Assembly: GCF_964204865.1 (NCBI RefSeq)
Contig: NC_135255.1
Location: 15,591,135 to 15,655,134, forward strand
Direction: 5' to 3'
Length of the DNA: 64,000 nucleotides
DNA from: Styela clava
Taxonomy: Eukaryota; Chordata; Ascidiacea; Stolidobranchia; Styelidae
Shown: in pieces, positions 1 to 24,100 of the stretch
Position numbering within the stretch: the stretch's first letter is position 1
Layout of the letters: each line of letters begins with the position of its first letter
Position numbers and translations under genes: made by a program
The notes under the pieces: generated by a model
The model's database searches: none
Told to the model about the DNA's origin: nothing
Seen by the model: the letters and a program-made list of their open reading frames with translations, nothing else

Positions 1-455
1 AAACCAATGTGCAAGCAGCTTCTGCATTGCCAAGAGCTATTGAAACTACACAGGATGGTGCAAGTTGGTATAGAGGTGAATAATAGGTACTGACGAAGAG
101 CAGTCGTTTAACTGAAATATACACAAATTTATGCAGGGAAAAGCATCAACCCTTATCAAACACCAGTCACTAACCCTACACATGTCGATCTCGCGAATAT
201 GCGAAATTTTTGAACTATTCAAAGATGTTAGATTATGTTAACAAATAACAGCTATCTCATTATCGCTTTAGCAAAAAAAACGAACAGACCACGGCTAAGT
301 TTGAACCGCAATGACCAAACCGGTTTCCAATGATACGAGGTCACACCAATATACGAAATGCACAAACTCAATATATTTACAAATATAAACAACATGATTT
401 CTAAGATTGGAACATGACAATTTCCGGCAACAGAGTGGTAGATTCACAAAAACAC
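1..455. other. MCM5 3' flank, no gene seen
   Basis: This stretch lies downstream of the MCM5 stop codon on the minus strand. It would hold the MCM5 3' UTR. I see no convincing AATAAA on the minus strand and no other gene or repeat. Confidence 0.4.
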
Positions 456-10489
<10,034 letters not shown>

Positions 10490-12197
10490 AACCAAGACGA
10501 TAATATAATGCTCTATAAGTATACCAAATGAAAAACAAAATACAAACGCCCTACGAAACAACACAACAAACAATCAATCCTCTAGCTGTCTTGGCTCTGA
10601 ACAACTGAGGCCTTGATTTTTCGCGGGGTTGATGTCACGTGTTTAGCGTACCGCGAGAGCTACATGCGTGAAGACAGAGCCGTCGCCATTTAATTTCACT
10701 TCGTCATATAATATTTCTGCACCTTCTATAAAATGGTAAAAGTAGATTGCCAGTTAATTTTTGTTCTGTTAATTCATTGGACCATTCCTTCTTGTGAATA
10801 TATTATAATTAACTGTTAATAAAGACACATATTTTCAAATACGTCGTGATTGTAGGGAAAAAAAAGCAAATATGACGTCAGTTTCAAAGTTTAGTAACAT
10901 CTGTAGCAAGGAGCGATCGACGATATACCCTCTCGTAAAAGCTCATGAAAGCACCTATAGGTCATGAAACGTGAAATTTTCTGCAGCTCCCCTTCTCAGT
11001 ATTTTTCATCATTAGATACATAACGTATTTTTTCCTGTTTCATTTATTTTTAAGTTAAAATTCATGATGATATTGTATATTATTGCACCATATTGTTGGT
11101 GATAGCAACACAGCAATGTCATCTCTGATGCAACTCACGATCGTAGCTAGCGTTTACCACATATCGTTATATTTCGAAAAGCTCGTTCAAAATAGCAAAG
11201 TTAGCTGTGAGTGAAAATTTAACTAGGCCAGCGAATTTCAGATAGGTAACGGCCAACGCGGAAAATTGGTACCCACGAATCACGATTAAATGTTGCTTTT
11301 CGTTCCTTACATCACATATTGATTTTATACGATTTCTTTTTTTGTCGAACGAAATCATTTCAACTTTTTCTTATACGTTATACATTGTCTCTTTATGCTT
11401 CTTGTTTATAAAAACAATCTGTCTCGTCTGAGCATGGATTCATATACCGTTAGCTAACATTTCAGTTTATGTTATAGGTTCAGTGGGTTACGTGTTTAGG
11501 GGCCACGAACCGTTTCTGTCCTTAGATAGCTTTCGTTATTAAATACTTTCATTAACAGAATAAAATTGGGGCTTTAATTTCTTAAAAAGAATTTCTTTGT
11601 TTTTTGTGTGAAAAGCACAAAATTTCCGTGGATTGTTTTTTGAGTGTATTTACCAATTAGCCAGGTCAATTAAAGATTTGTGTACAGCTAAATCCTTTGA
11701 ACGTGTTTTGTGAAAAAGCTCAAAACATCATTGTAATTGTCTTTCCCCACTCGAAAAACAAATTAACAGAATATAACAATGTACATATTGAACGAGTGCA
11801 AATGACACCCCTTTTAGACAGTAAGTGGACTGTTATGACAACGAGTTTATCATTATTATTATTTCATGGAGTAACACCCAACCGCGATTAGATTATTTAA
11901 CGGTCAAGTTCCATTCATTTGATATGACAACATACTCTATTGAGTGCACATGAATAAGCATATCAGCATTGAGGATTATTGTTACGCCCCCATGTAACGG
12001 TGCGCTAAACTTCTATGTAAAACACTCATCCTCTCACGCTATCTAGGCCTCATTAAAGGGAATCTTAAGCCACTTCATTTTTTGTCGTTGTTCTGAAGAG
12101 TGTGCTATATCATTTGTCCATCGACGAAATATTTTTTGTGATTGTGATTTAGGAAGAAAATAAAGTTGCCATAATTTGGCTATAAATAAAAAAAATC
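10490..12197. other. MCM5/esterase divergent intergenic region
   Basis: This 1.7 kb lies between two genes transcribed away from each other and must hold both promoters. Apart from the E2F-like and E-box words near MCM5, I see no gene, RNA or clear repeat. ORFs here are short and lack family features. Confidence 0.6.
10616..10641. promoter_or_regulatory. Candidate MCM5 promoter: E2F-like word plus E-box
   Basis: TTTTCGCGGGG, close to the E2F consensus TTTSSCGC, and a palindromic CACGTG lie about 130-150 bp upstream of the MCM5 start codon. MCM genes are classical E2F targets in animals, so the position fits. This rests on motif matching only. Confidence 0.45.
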
Positions 12198-15100
12198 ATG
12201 TCTGGATTTGCGAAGCTGCTTGCAGTGATTCTGATGTGCGGTACATTCATATCAGGTATATATAGCTCTAATTACTTTTTTACTTCAAATCCTTCTTGTT
12301 CTCTCATGCTCCTTCTCCCCTCCCCGCCCTTACCCTGCTGTTTTATTGTTTACTGTTACAATGTATATTTTATACCTCACCCGGGTTTTATTTTTTAACA
12401 GCAAATGACATTGATCCAATGTTGATCGAACCTCCTAAAGTATCATACGAAGGTAGGCAGAATAAAAATAATAAATTTGAATAAACTAATAGTTTAATGT
12501 GATATCATGTAATTATTATCTTTATTAACTAGTATCATTTGAAATTTTTTAACTACATAATGAATACAATGGTTACACAATTTCCAATCAGTATACATCA
12601 CCTTTCCCCAACATTTCGATATGTATATGCATAATATATATGTGACCGCAATGACCCAGTAGTGCCCAAATATGTGTAATAATATATATCTCACAATCAC
12701 AAATTAACAATTTCTGTTCTGAGCCATGATCAGTATCTTGTTTAAACTTTTTTCGAGACTTCAAACATAGTGCGAAAACATAGGTTTCGGTCAGTGATGG
12801 GAATTCGAAATTTAGAACAGTTTCTTTTTTGTATCGAGCTCACTGTAAACAGGTAATTTCAGAAAATCATTCCGAACCTACGGTTCTAATAACAAATCTA
12901 GTTCGCTGATAATCACGACATTCTAAGAATTAATATTTTGGTTGTACCAAACTTCAGAACCTATAAAAAAAATTCGTAGCCATAGATTGCAAAAAGTATG
13001 CTATATTTATTTGCTATGTATTATTTTCACTGTTTACTTTTGCGTAACTAATTAACATTGATTATTGTTTCATATTTACTCGGATATTTAGATATGCTAA
13101 AAGCAGCAGCCAAGTTCAATTCCTTTGAGTTTGACGGAGGTGTGGAAATTCTAGGCTACCCATCAGAGAACATCAACATGGGAGGGTTTTACGGAACATC
13201 TCAATACAACGTCGCGATGTTTCGTGGAATAAAATACGCTACGGCAGAAAGATTTGAGAAACCAACTATGCTGGACAAAATAGATGGATTAGATGTGACG
13301 GCCTATGCGACTGGTCCTTCATGTCCTCAACCCTCTGCAGGTTCGATTTTTCTCATTTAAAACAAGTTCAACATTGAACAATCATTCACATTGTTCAGAA
13401 TAAAACTTTGAATATCCAATTGATATTGTTTTTGTGCGCCTTCTTCGCACTCATTAATATATACCAATATATATATATATATATATTATATAATCTCAAG
13501 AAGTTTATAAAGAGTTTCATAAATCTTCATAGCTTTCAAGAAGCCGCATTTGACGTCAGATTCTTGCACGATAGAAATGAAATATCTGAATCTAAATCAT
13601 ATATATATAATTATAGCTTTAACACCCATATTAAATTTTCAGGGTGTCCGACCCACTTATATCACATGTAAATGTAGCCTACTCATTTTGTAAACTCCAA
13701 TGGAGGGAATAAAACTATTATTTATCGTTGATTCAATTCAGCAATAAAAAAAAAATTTGCGTAACCTCGCATAAATTTGATATCTTTTATAGATTTCGAC
13801 TCCAGCATGGCCACAATAAGTAAATGATTGCATCGTGTAAACTCAATTGCAGAATTTATTGCAATATGAGCCAATTTCAATTTCGAATGTTTAAAGACAA
13901 ACAAGGGATTCCGCGCATTTATGGTAGCCTACTTATCTCAAGCGACATCGTCGCCTTCTGATAATGTCTCACTTCAATGAGTACAAATCAGCCGGATGGG
14001 CAAGATTTACTAATTCGGCACACCCTAATCTTAATACGTTGGAAAAATAACTTTAAAATCGTCTGTTATGGATCTCTGAATTTCAATAACTTACCTTTGA
14101 GTTCAAATAAAAATGAAATCTGTGCTTCTCAAGTTACGGCAGGCGGTTACAAATTACCAGAATATATATATATATACATATAGTACCGAAGAGTAGAGTA
14201 CCGAATCATACATATATAATGGTTATAAATATGATCGAGCCTTATTGTTCGAGCCTTATATTTATTGAAATAGCTTATTTATAGTATAATATAATGTTCG
14301 AAAACAAGCGCTTTCTGTGTATAAGTATTGAATAGGACTGGGAATGGTTAACCGGTTAACCGATTTCAGATGGCTAACGGTTATTTTTTATTTTAACCGT
14401 TAACTGACATCTCAGGTACAAACCATCTTCATACCGCACAATATCGTCAAATATGATTACGTCATCGCAAATTTATCTCTTGCGGCGTTTAATTCAAAAA
14501 AATATTACTAACTGTGTGGGTAAGGAATCAATAAATGTGAAAAATAATGGAAGCACCAGTGGCGGCGCGTGGTCATTTTGACAACCGGGGCAAGCTACTG
14601 CGGGACCAAGTCACCCCCATCTACGGGGACAGGATGAGCGCTGTAAGTTCTCCCATCATTTTATGAGTATAAAAACCATTCCATCGGTAACAACCAATCG
14701 GCAAAAGCGACAATTTTTAACGATAAGTGTCTTTAAAACCGGTCCAAGTCAAGGGATTAATAAATATAGACATAGTTTATTTTGAAACCTCTTTCAAAAG
14801 GAAAGGCAATATTTACCCAGATAAATACAATGACATATTAACAGAAACTTCGGGAAAGCAGACAAAACCTAAAATAAGGTTTAAAACGTTACTATGAAGA
14901 AAGGAAAGCTAATGCAAAGATAAGGACATGCGTCGCTCACTCATAGATATATATGCTGCTAGACTTCTACTGCTTGAACATATATGCAACACGCCGCGGT
15001 TTCTTGGAAGCAAAATGCTCAATAACGCGCTGATTAAAGTCATGCATCCCAGAAATAACGTCTCTGTGAATGGATAAAACAGCCAAGGAATTTAATCTAT

Positions 15101-18100
15101 CTTGCTTCATTGTGTTTCTGAGATACGTTTTAATACGCTTCAGCGTGCTGAATGTTCGCTCTGCGTCGGCGGAAGAAATAGGCGTCGTTAAAATGATGTC
15201 CAGAAATTTTGCAGACGCCGCAAAGGTAGTTACTAGAGTGTTATCTATGAGGAACCCATAGAGCGCGCAAGTTGATGTGATGTTCAAAAAAGTTTGATTG
15301 GTGTATATACATCGCAATTCATTTTCCAATTTACCCACGTTTATCATGGGGAAAAATTTGGAGACAGTAGCCAACAAATGGATGGGAAATTGACGTGCAA
15401 ATTTTGAAACATTTTTGGGGTTCATCAAAGAGAACGCGGCAAGGTGTTCAGTGCGCAGACGATCGCCTATTTGATTCACCAGAATGTCACAGCATTCCTT
15501 TGCAGACAAAATCAAACGCTGCGTTGTTTGCCCGCGGCGTAAAGAAGCACTCCATGTGTCGTCGTATTTTATTGTTTCCCGGATACGAGATACAGCATCG
15601 CAGAAGTCTGAAATACACGACTGCACAGACGCTCCCTCCATTAGCCTTGACTGCAATGCGCCGTATAATACATCCACGTGATAGAATATTGTGAGGAAAA
15701 AAGCGAGAAAAAATGAAAACTGACCATCTTCTAGCACATAGGTTCTCAAAGTGCTCCGTACGGAGCCCCAGGGCTCCGCGAGAGAAACCCAGGGGCTCCG
15801 CGAGCTATTCGATTACTTTTCAAAATACTGACTAATTTTGTAATTGTTCAAAGAAGAAATAACAGCTTTGATAAAATCTAACAACAATATAGCCTCGAAA
15901 TATGGCAAAGAGACGGAATTAAAAAATGACATTATCTATAAGCAGGAGCGCAGCCAGGATTCTTAAGAGAGAGGTGGTTCAATTTCTGCGCAACATTCGC
16001 GATTAAAAAACGGATGAAGAGATTTCTGTTGCGTAAAATATTCAATCCATGACCGATGCGAGCATTTAAAGTGTCTCATTGTTATAATGTAATTGTGCTC
16101 ATCTTTATTCACCTTTGATTCGAGATTACTATTAGGATTACTAAAATGAAAGAATACTATTCTAATAACATAAAATATGTGATAAACTGCCAACTATAAA
16201 TAAATTGGAGTCGTATATTTGCGATCTTGGGATTTGTCAAACTTGATTTGTTCTTCCGTACTTGAGATTATTATTAAGCAAGATATCGCCGTTTAAAAAA
16301 TCACAATGTCTGGGCAAAATACGAACAAATGAAATTTATTTTATTGCATTCGGCTACGTTGGTAGTTTCAGAATGAAAAAAGATACATCGCGGATCGCGC
16401 GCACAATTGATTGCGTGCGGCTCCGTCGGCAGTTTCAAAATGGGTAAAAAAGGTACATCGCACGCACAATTGACGCACGCACAAATGACGATTTCGCAGT
16501 TACTACGATGAAAATCTAACATAACAGCAAATTTTGTGATTTACTATGTCTATAAAAGCGTTTTCAATCTGAGGTGAGTCTGCTGAAACCAAACGTGTGA
16601 ACTTTCATTTTAAGTTTTAATATTTTGGAATGCCGCTTTTCAATCGAGAAATTTGAGTTGCGGATCTACCTCTTCATTAATTATTATTTTCAGCAGTTCG
16701 TCGCCGATGACTATAAAATGGTAACATATTTTTCACATTGAACTCATAATTCCCCACGAGAACAAAAAAGCAATGAACGTCGTCATTGTGTAACAATACA
16801 TGTATATATATGCCGAGGGCAATTTTGGATTTAGGGAGAATAAACACCGGTGTAAAGATTGTAGGTTCAAATACACGCCGCCATGCTGAGGAAAAAATCG
16901 GCGATTGTAACAAAATGCAATCGCGCACATTATTAGCGGCCTTTTAAGTCTTCCAAAAATGTCAAAAGGGAAAAGACTCGAACCCGAATTTATTAGTATG
17001 TTTGTCAAGTGTCAAATTTACAGCTTTAGTATATATAATTTATGTTTGAAATTTAGATATATTTATGGCTTGTATTAACTCTATTAAAAAAGGTTCAGCA
17101 TTTAAATTGAGTAAAGTACTTTTAACTTGCTCAAGAATATAAATCTGGAAGTTACAATTTTAACATTTATTTTGGGGCTCCGTGAATAATAGTCAACAAT
17201 TTCAAGGGCTCCACGACATCAAAAGTTTGAGAACCCCTGTTCTAGCAGACGCTTTAGACCTGCCGCCTCCCTCACAGAGCGTTCGTCCCAAACCGGAGAG
17301 CTCTGAATGCCATTGAAACACTCAATGAGCTCAGACCTAATTTCGGACACGCCCTGCACCACGCGTGATTGGAAGTTCCAACGTGTTGGTGCACACGCTG
17401 GGAGACGGCGGATACATATCTGGCGAAGGAGGTCAGAGCGCTTCGGGGAAACGGAAAAAAATGAAGAAAACCCCGAAACATTTGCAAAAAATATACGGAC
17501 GAGAGGGGTATCAAGACACATATTTTTAATAACGAGGTTAAATTGGTGTGCATAACAATGTAAAAAATGCGCATGAGGAAAATCTTCTTTTATATAAACT
17601 TGAACACCATGTTTCGACCCACTCATGACTGCCGCGCCGTCATAAGTTTGAGCTATCAATTTTGACTTCGCGTTGTAAGGCTGTAACACTTCTTTCAGTA
17701 CAGACGATATCCCGCAAGCCGTGCGATCAACGATTGGTACAAAGCTGTGAAATCTCTCGGTAGGTTTACCATCTTTCACAAACCGAAAAATCACAGCCAG
17801 TTGGGAAACGCACGTGATGTCAGTTGTCTCGTCAGACTGAATCGAAAGGAACTGGCAATTCTCAATTTCCAGAGCCAAATGTTGTAAATAAATTTTATAC
17901 ATTGAGTCGAGCAAATCATTTTGGATATCCTTAGATGTCCCTTTCGAAACAGTTGCGGCATCAAGATGATCTCTCAATACTGTATCTAGGGATGCGGTGT
18001 ATTCCACCATATCCAAAAATACCCCTCTACTAGAAGAGCCAGCTCGTTCATCGTGTCCACGGAGGGACAGCTCGTGACAACCAATGAACTTCTATGAACC

Positions 18101-21100
18101 AATGAAACATCTATCAATCGACCGAGAACATGGCGGTTTTTCTCGACGTTTTGGTTATGCCGACGAATAGAAACCGCGCGTCCTTCATCCAACTGTGCTG
18201 CAATATTAACATTTCCGAATGTTCGGTATTTTACTGCATTGTCCAGATGCTCCATAGAAGATTGATGATCCCTGGCACGCTCGGAAAGATGTTTAAGATC
18301 TCTAAAACCAAATTTACACCAACGTGAGTCACGGGCGGTAGCAAAAAGTAGGCAATAAAAACAAAAAAGTGCATTTTTGTCCTCGCTGTAACACAACCAT
18401 TCGTGTTTTTTTATACCAAGTTTCTGCGCAGAATGTACGCCGACGCTTTCCTCCGTCATGGGATTGTTCCAGTGAACAATTTTTTGGTTGATAAGGCCCA
18501 GGACGTTGTACCTCTAATTTTTGTTCCAGCGGCAGCTGCGAAAACGGAGTGCGAAGTAGTGCATCAACCTTATTCATTATGAGGTCTAAGGCTAAGAAAT
18601 GCGAAGCCGGAAAGAAGTGAGGAGCTCAAAAGGAATGTGGAAAATCGAAAGCAAATGGACTAAAGGTCTCTAACTGATTCAAATAGCGAAACAAGCGACA
18701 AAAACGGAGGCGAAGAAACTATCAACTCTTCAAGCAACCAACGAACGAGAAGTTATGCGTGAATATGTCAACACGTTGTTGTAAGAAACGTCAGCATTGT
18801 GTCGTCATAATTTCGGGGCTAGCCCCGATGATTTAGTAAAAGAAACAGAAAACAAACGAGACAAACGTGGCGAGTGGAAGATAAAAGAGAGAATACGATA
18901 TACAATTAGCAACCAGGGCAAAATCGGCGTCGCCCCGTCGACGTTCGGCGAAGGCTTTGCGAGCGAAAAATGAACCATGTCGGGAGAATATGGCTAGTGT
19001 AGACAGTCTGTGCAATCGATATTGAGGTATTTTTCGAATATTTTTTATTATACCGAAAAAACAACCGGGGCATTGCCCCGGTTGGCCCTATTGACGCGCC
19101 GCCACTGGCGAAGCACCAAGGTTGCTGATAATGAAAATTTACAATGATAAATTCAGAATCAGTTTTCGGTCGATTTCGAAATATGTTGTTCACGATTTCA
19201 TTGCAAAATCATACAACAAGTGTGCAGTTGATGGCGTTTTTCTTATGATATATATATCTCGAAGTAGAATTTGCACATCGAACACTAAAAATTTGTCACA
19301 TAAATGAGTTTAACAACGGAATAGGGTTTTCTAAAATATTTCCACATGCCCGTACCACGATGCCTATCTTTTGCAGCAGAGGAATCATGAAACTATCTCG
19401 ATTGGTGAATAATTTTGAGCGATACCGGGATAGGACCACGCGAAATTGCTTTATAACCATTGTGACGTAACAAGCTGAAATTATAATTATTACGTCAAAC
19501 GTCACGCGGCGGTTAACCGGTTAATTTTACCCGGTTAACGGTTAAAGTGTTTTCTCTAAAATTCCCAGCCCTAGTATTGAATAAGAATTTAGTATAAGTG
19601 AAGTGACGGAGTCCTTGTACATCCATATTGAAAATATAAAATCTGTACGAACATTATATTTGTTTGAAATACGTATTTATAACAATTCGTAAGAAATGGC
19701 GTAAATGTATCGTGAGTTGTTCTTTGAAAATTACCGTTCATGTACTGTATCACTAAAACGTTAGTTGGGAGTTCTTGCATTATAGTCTTATTTGAAAAAG
19801 CTTGAGGCCGCTTCTCTCCAAATTCAATGCAAAACTAGGCCCACTCCAAAAAGCAAGTAAGCCAGTGTGCCTTTTTTGACTATTGTTTAGACGACGCCTA
19901 TAGGAAGTACAATTGTATTACTCAAGTTTAATAAAGTTAAAAATGGATGAAATGTCGGTTCCCGTCGAATTAAACCTAAGAAAAAAATAAACGCAATGAC
20001 GCGGAAAACAATTTTCCTAACAACTACGATAACAATATCCTCAAACAACAGTAACAAACAACAGTATTGTAAAACGATATGTTTTTTTCGTGTCTAAGAA
20101 TTTTTTTCTATATTCAGATTATTATGAAAATGGCCATAAATACAGTGAAGATTGCTTGTATCTTGATGTTTACGTTCCGCTCCGACGAACCGTCTTTGTG
20201 ACGTCACAACAAACTCCTATTGAGTCTTACCGCAAAAAGCGCGACGTAGAATGGGAAAGTGGTTCTGGATCTGGGGAGCATATGGAATACGATGAATATG
20301 TTGCTTCTGGGGAAGAGGTGCATCATAGCGAAGTACCACCATCGGAGGAAAGAGTAGCATCTACTACGAGCGCTGAGACCACAACAACATGGGCAGCTAA
20401 AGACGAACTCCTGTTCCACACAGATCTTCCCGTCATCATTGCTTTTCAGGGAGAGGAATTCACTTATGCAGCAAGTAATCTAAAAAAAATTATAACTTCA
20501 ATATCTGACAGATAGATTCAGTACAATAAAATTTTTTGCCTGATAGGATATTTCCCGGGCCTGGCGATTGATGGTGCCATATTTGGAGTTTGCATAATTT
20601 GAATGAAATATTTCTCTTCGTCTTAATTGCTAGGGATGGTGTATATACTTTTTGGAACGAAACGAACGAAAAATCATTTTTACACACATACAACATAATT
20701 TTTTCACACTGCGGGCTATATTTGTAATGTTATAAAGAAAAATGCGTATATAAATTAAACGGAAAAAGTTTGGATTTGGTCACAATTACAACAAACAGAT
20801 TATACCACCACAAAATGAATTAATGGAATTATTTTCATATACATAAAAACGGAGCAATCGGAGGTTGTCAAATATTATCGACACGTAACGGTTGAAAATT
20901 TGTATTTTTTCAGGCCGAGGTATTGATGGGCGCGTTCTTGCTAGATATGGATCTGCTATTGTCATCGTTGTTAATTATCGTACTGGCGTTCTTGGTTTTC
21001 TAAGTTCTGGGGACGAACGTATCAAAGGTAAGATTCGTTTTTCAACATAGTTGTATTGAAAACTTAAATGATTAATTTTGATTCGTTTGACTTCCGCATT

Positions 21101-24100
21101 AACTTTGAATGTTCAATCCAATTCCCCTGTCCGTGACGGGAATGAGTAAATCATCTAGCCCAGACATGGTCAAAAGACGGCCCGCGGGCCAAATCCGGCC
21201 CGTTGGGTGATTCAATCTGGCCCGCCTGATGATGCCACATCCAAACGTAAACCAAATTTTGATGTTTTAGATAGGAAGGAATTTGTTGATTGCGGTTAAA
21301 TTAAAATCTTGTCCACCCCGGAACTACCCTATCAACTACCAAATCATAAACTCTGTTCCACATTTATAGGCTTTGCTCTCTTCAATTAGATACACATATT
21401 TGGCATGGTGAACAAATGAAAACTGTGGAGTTTACTTTATTCCAGGAAATTTCGGCTTGTATGACCAAAAGGTTGCGATTCAATGGGTGAAAAAATATGT
21501 GGAGCAATTCGGTGGCGATCCTAGACAAATCACACTACTAGGATTTTCATCTGGAGCCGAGAGTGTCTCTGCGCAGGTAAGGGTACATTTTAGGCCGCTG
21601 CTGTTGATTCTTGAGTTGAGCGTATAAACAAGTTACGGTATCTGTAACGTAGCGAGGGTTAAAGGCGACGGCGATCGACAGTGTAGAAAAAGACCGTCTT
21701 CCTCGCTAACGACTATCGAAATGTCTTTGGAATACAGGCGAAATACTCGGCTATTCTGTTGTCCCAATATACACATAAATCAGTCAGAAATATCAACACC
21801 GCTACAACGGTGCTCTAGTGTATTACAAGTGTTCGGATACAAGTAAACTCAGATGTACTTAGATACATATGCAGTGCAAGTGAAGCAATATATACGGAAT
21901 GAATATAATGAATAAAGTAACAAAATGAAAATACGAGACGATAATGTACAAACGCACAACGTGAGAGCGTCATACGACAGAACGAGAGAACTAACGTATA
22001 CACATTAGTAACCAACGTAAGACATACGTATTACGTTACATATCGAATACAAATAACAAAAAATATCTCTGATGTCTTTTTATCTTATCTAGATGCTCAA
22101 TCCTACAAACAAGGATCTCTTTCAAAAAGTCGTTTTACAAAGTGGTGTGGCAAAACAGGGAACAATGTTTTACAATGACGAGGCAGCAGAAATTGCAGTA
22201 CAGGGAGATATTTTGCAAAAGTTAATAGGTGGGTTCCGTTATATTTGCGCCCTTAGTTAAACTCGGTAAAGTTTTTGTTAACTATTTGTAAAGTACATAT
22301 ATGTATAAAGCTATTATATGGATGGTGGTATTAATTAAAGCATGGTGTCGGCGCGGGTAAGAAAATTTGATGAAACATTTGGCGCAAGATTTTTTATTTC
22401 GTGTTAATTCTCCACACATCCGTTGTGCGTTGACTCTTGTTATCAAACCCATACTTGTTAACGTAGTTCATTCCCAAACATCCGTCTTCATTATACAGGA
22501 ATGTAAAATACAGTATTACATTTTCGCCTATTGAACGTTCGTTATACGAAGGTAAAATATTGAACAATTAAACTCTATTTAAAAAAACTAACAAACACAC
22601 TCAATAAAAATTTATTATTTAAATAGATCGTTCTGAATGCGAAGAAGATTCTGTGAACTGTTTAATAGACTTGGATACAGTGAAACTGATTACAAAAGCT
22701 GGTGAACTCGCGTTTGAAAGGAAAGACAATAGGACTTTCGGGCCAATACGAGATAACCATTATTTTTCTGCCAATGATTCAGAAGGACTTTTATCACGGT
22801 ACGATTATCAAATTTGCTACCTATTTGGAGATTTGTTGTATACCGTTGGGGTAATGCATACTTCGCCGAAAAGTAGGTTAAGCACGCCGAAAATATAGGT
22901 GATATAGTGACATACAAACATCACTCATTGAGATACGCTAATGTGCCTATTCTTTTTTCACAATACTTTACATTGTAAATGATGTTACGTTCCTGTTCAA
23001 TTTATTGAAGTTTTGATGGTATTGTGATCTTTTTTCCGCACGTTAGGACTAATGTTATACTCGTTTCGAACGATTTGTGGATAATGGATTTATAAGAAGA
23101 TCTGCTAGGAACCGTCACATCCCAACAATGATTTGATTTCCCTATCACCCCCTGTGAAATACTTGTAAGGCTGTAAGAAGAACTGTATAAACTATAAGTA
23201 TATATAAAAGCAAACTACTTGATATTTTTTAATTCTTATCTAAGGTACGATATCATGATTGGTGTGGTTGAAAACGAAGCTGGAAAATGGGTGAACGGAC
23301 TGGACGACAACATAACACTCTATGATATTATCAGACATGAATTCTCCAGCAACAGCTATTTTCACTGTGCTCCCGAGACCTTGGTTAATTTTCTAAGTTT
23401 TGAGTACAGGTGAGTTGTTTTTATTATTGTAACAAATTAACATAATTCGTCAACGGTTAGTAGTTAACAATTATTATCCGTATAGATCGACAATTAGCAA
23501 AACAGAAAATCATAATCAAATTTGTGGAGATAGATTAAAGAAATAAAGCCAATAAAAAATTTTGGAAATATCAGAGTGGGCGAATATTTAATATATATAT
23601 ATATGTTCGTTGAAAACAAGGTTCCGAACCCTCATCTAAAAGTAGAACGATTGGTAATAACATATTCCGCTATCAGCTGTGTAAGTATATACTTACGACA
23701 AAGATCTCAGTATATAGCGGTTGCAACCTGATTTGTAACTATTCAATCAATACTTCTATGTAAACGATTCGACGGAAAGAAAACCTACAGAGCAGTAATT
23801 TGTAAGAAAAACATTTAACTTAACAAATGGTTATTTTATCAGAGCCTCTTCGGAGACCGACGAATTGAATGCACTGCAGAAAGGATACCTGAATCTTGTA
23901 AATGACTACAGTTACATTGGACCTGCCGTCGCTTTTGCGAATAGAGCAACTACGGAAGGTGCCAAAACGTAAGAATAGAAACTTACTTTATATTGTTCTT
24001 TCACGATATAGATATATGTTTTCCCGCCTTCACCCTGTTCAAAGCTTAGCCGATTTCAGTTAGAATGCATTTTTTATGCCATTAAACCTGCATGGGCTAT

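Larger units (their letters stand above)
14557..19107 (-). mobile_element. Inner hAT element with CAGTGGCGGCGCGT ends
   Basis: Inverted ends CAGTGGCGGCGCGT bound a 4.55 kb element that carries a hAT transposase relic on the minus strand. The flanks are an imperfect duplication (GGAAGCAC left, GCGAAGCAC right). The termini continue with CAACCGGGGCA on both sides. It is inserted in the TAGGRCTGGGAAT element. Confidence 0.88.
14333..19573. mobile_element. Outer hAT element with TAGGRCTGGGAAT ends
   Basis: The terminal inverted repeats are TAGGACTGGGAAT (left) and TAGGGCTGGGAAT (right, reverse-complemented). They are flanked by a perfect 8-bp target duplication GTATTGAA at 14325-14332 and 19574-19581, the hAT signature. 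Subterminal sequence holds repeated GGTTAACC/AACCGGTT words on both sides. Only about 690 bp belongs to this element; the rest is a second hAT inserted in it. It lies in esterase intron 3. Confidence 0.92.

Noticed and set aside
12179..12187. CTATAAATA as a TATA box for the esterase gene
   Set aside because: It lies only about 10 bp before the start codon, too close for a normal TATA box with a 5' UTR.
22690..22917. Minus-strand ORF over esterase exon 8
   Set aside because: It is a shadow of the exon on the other strand.
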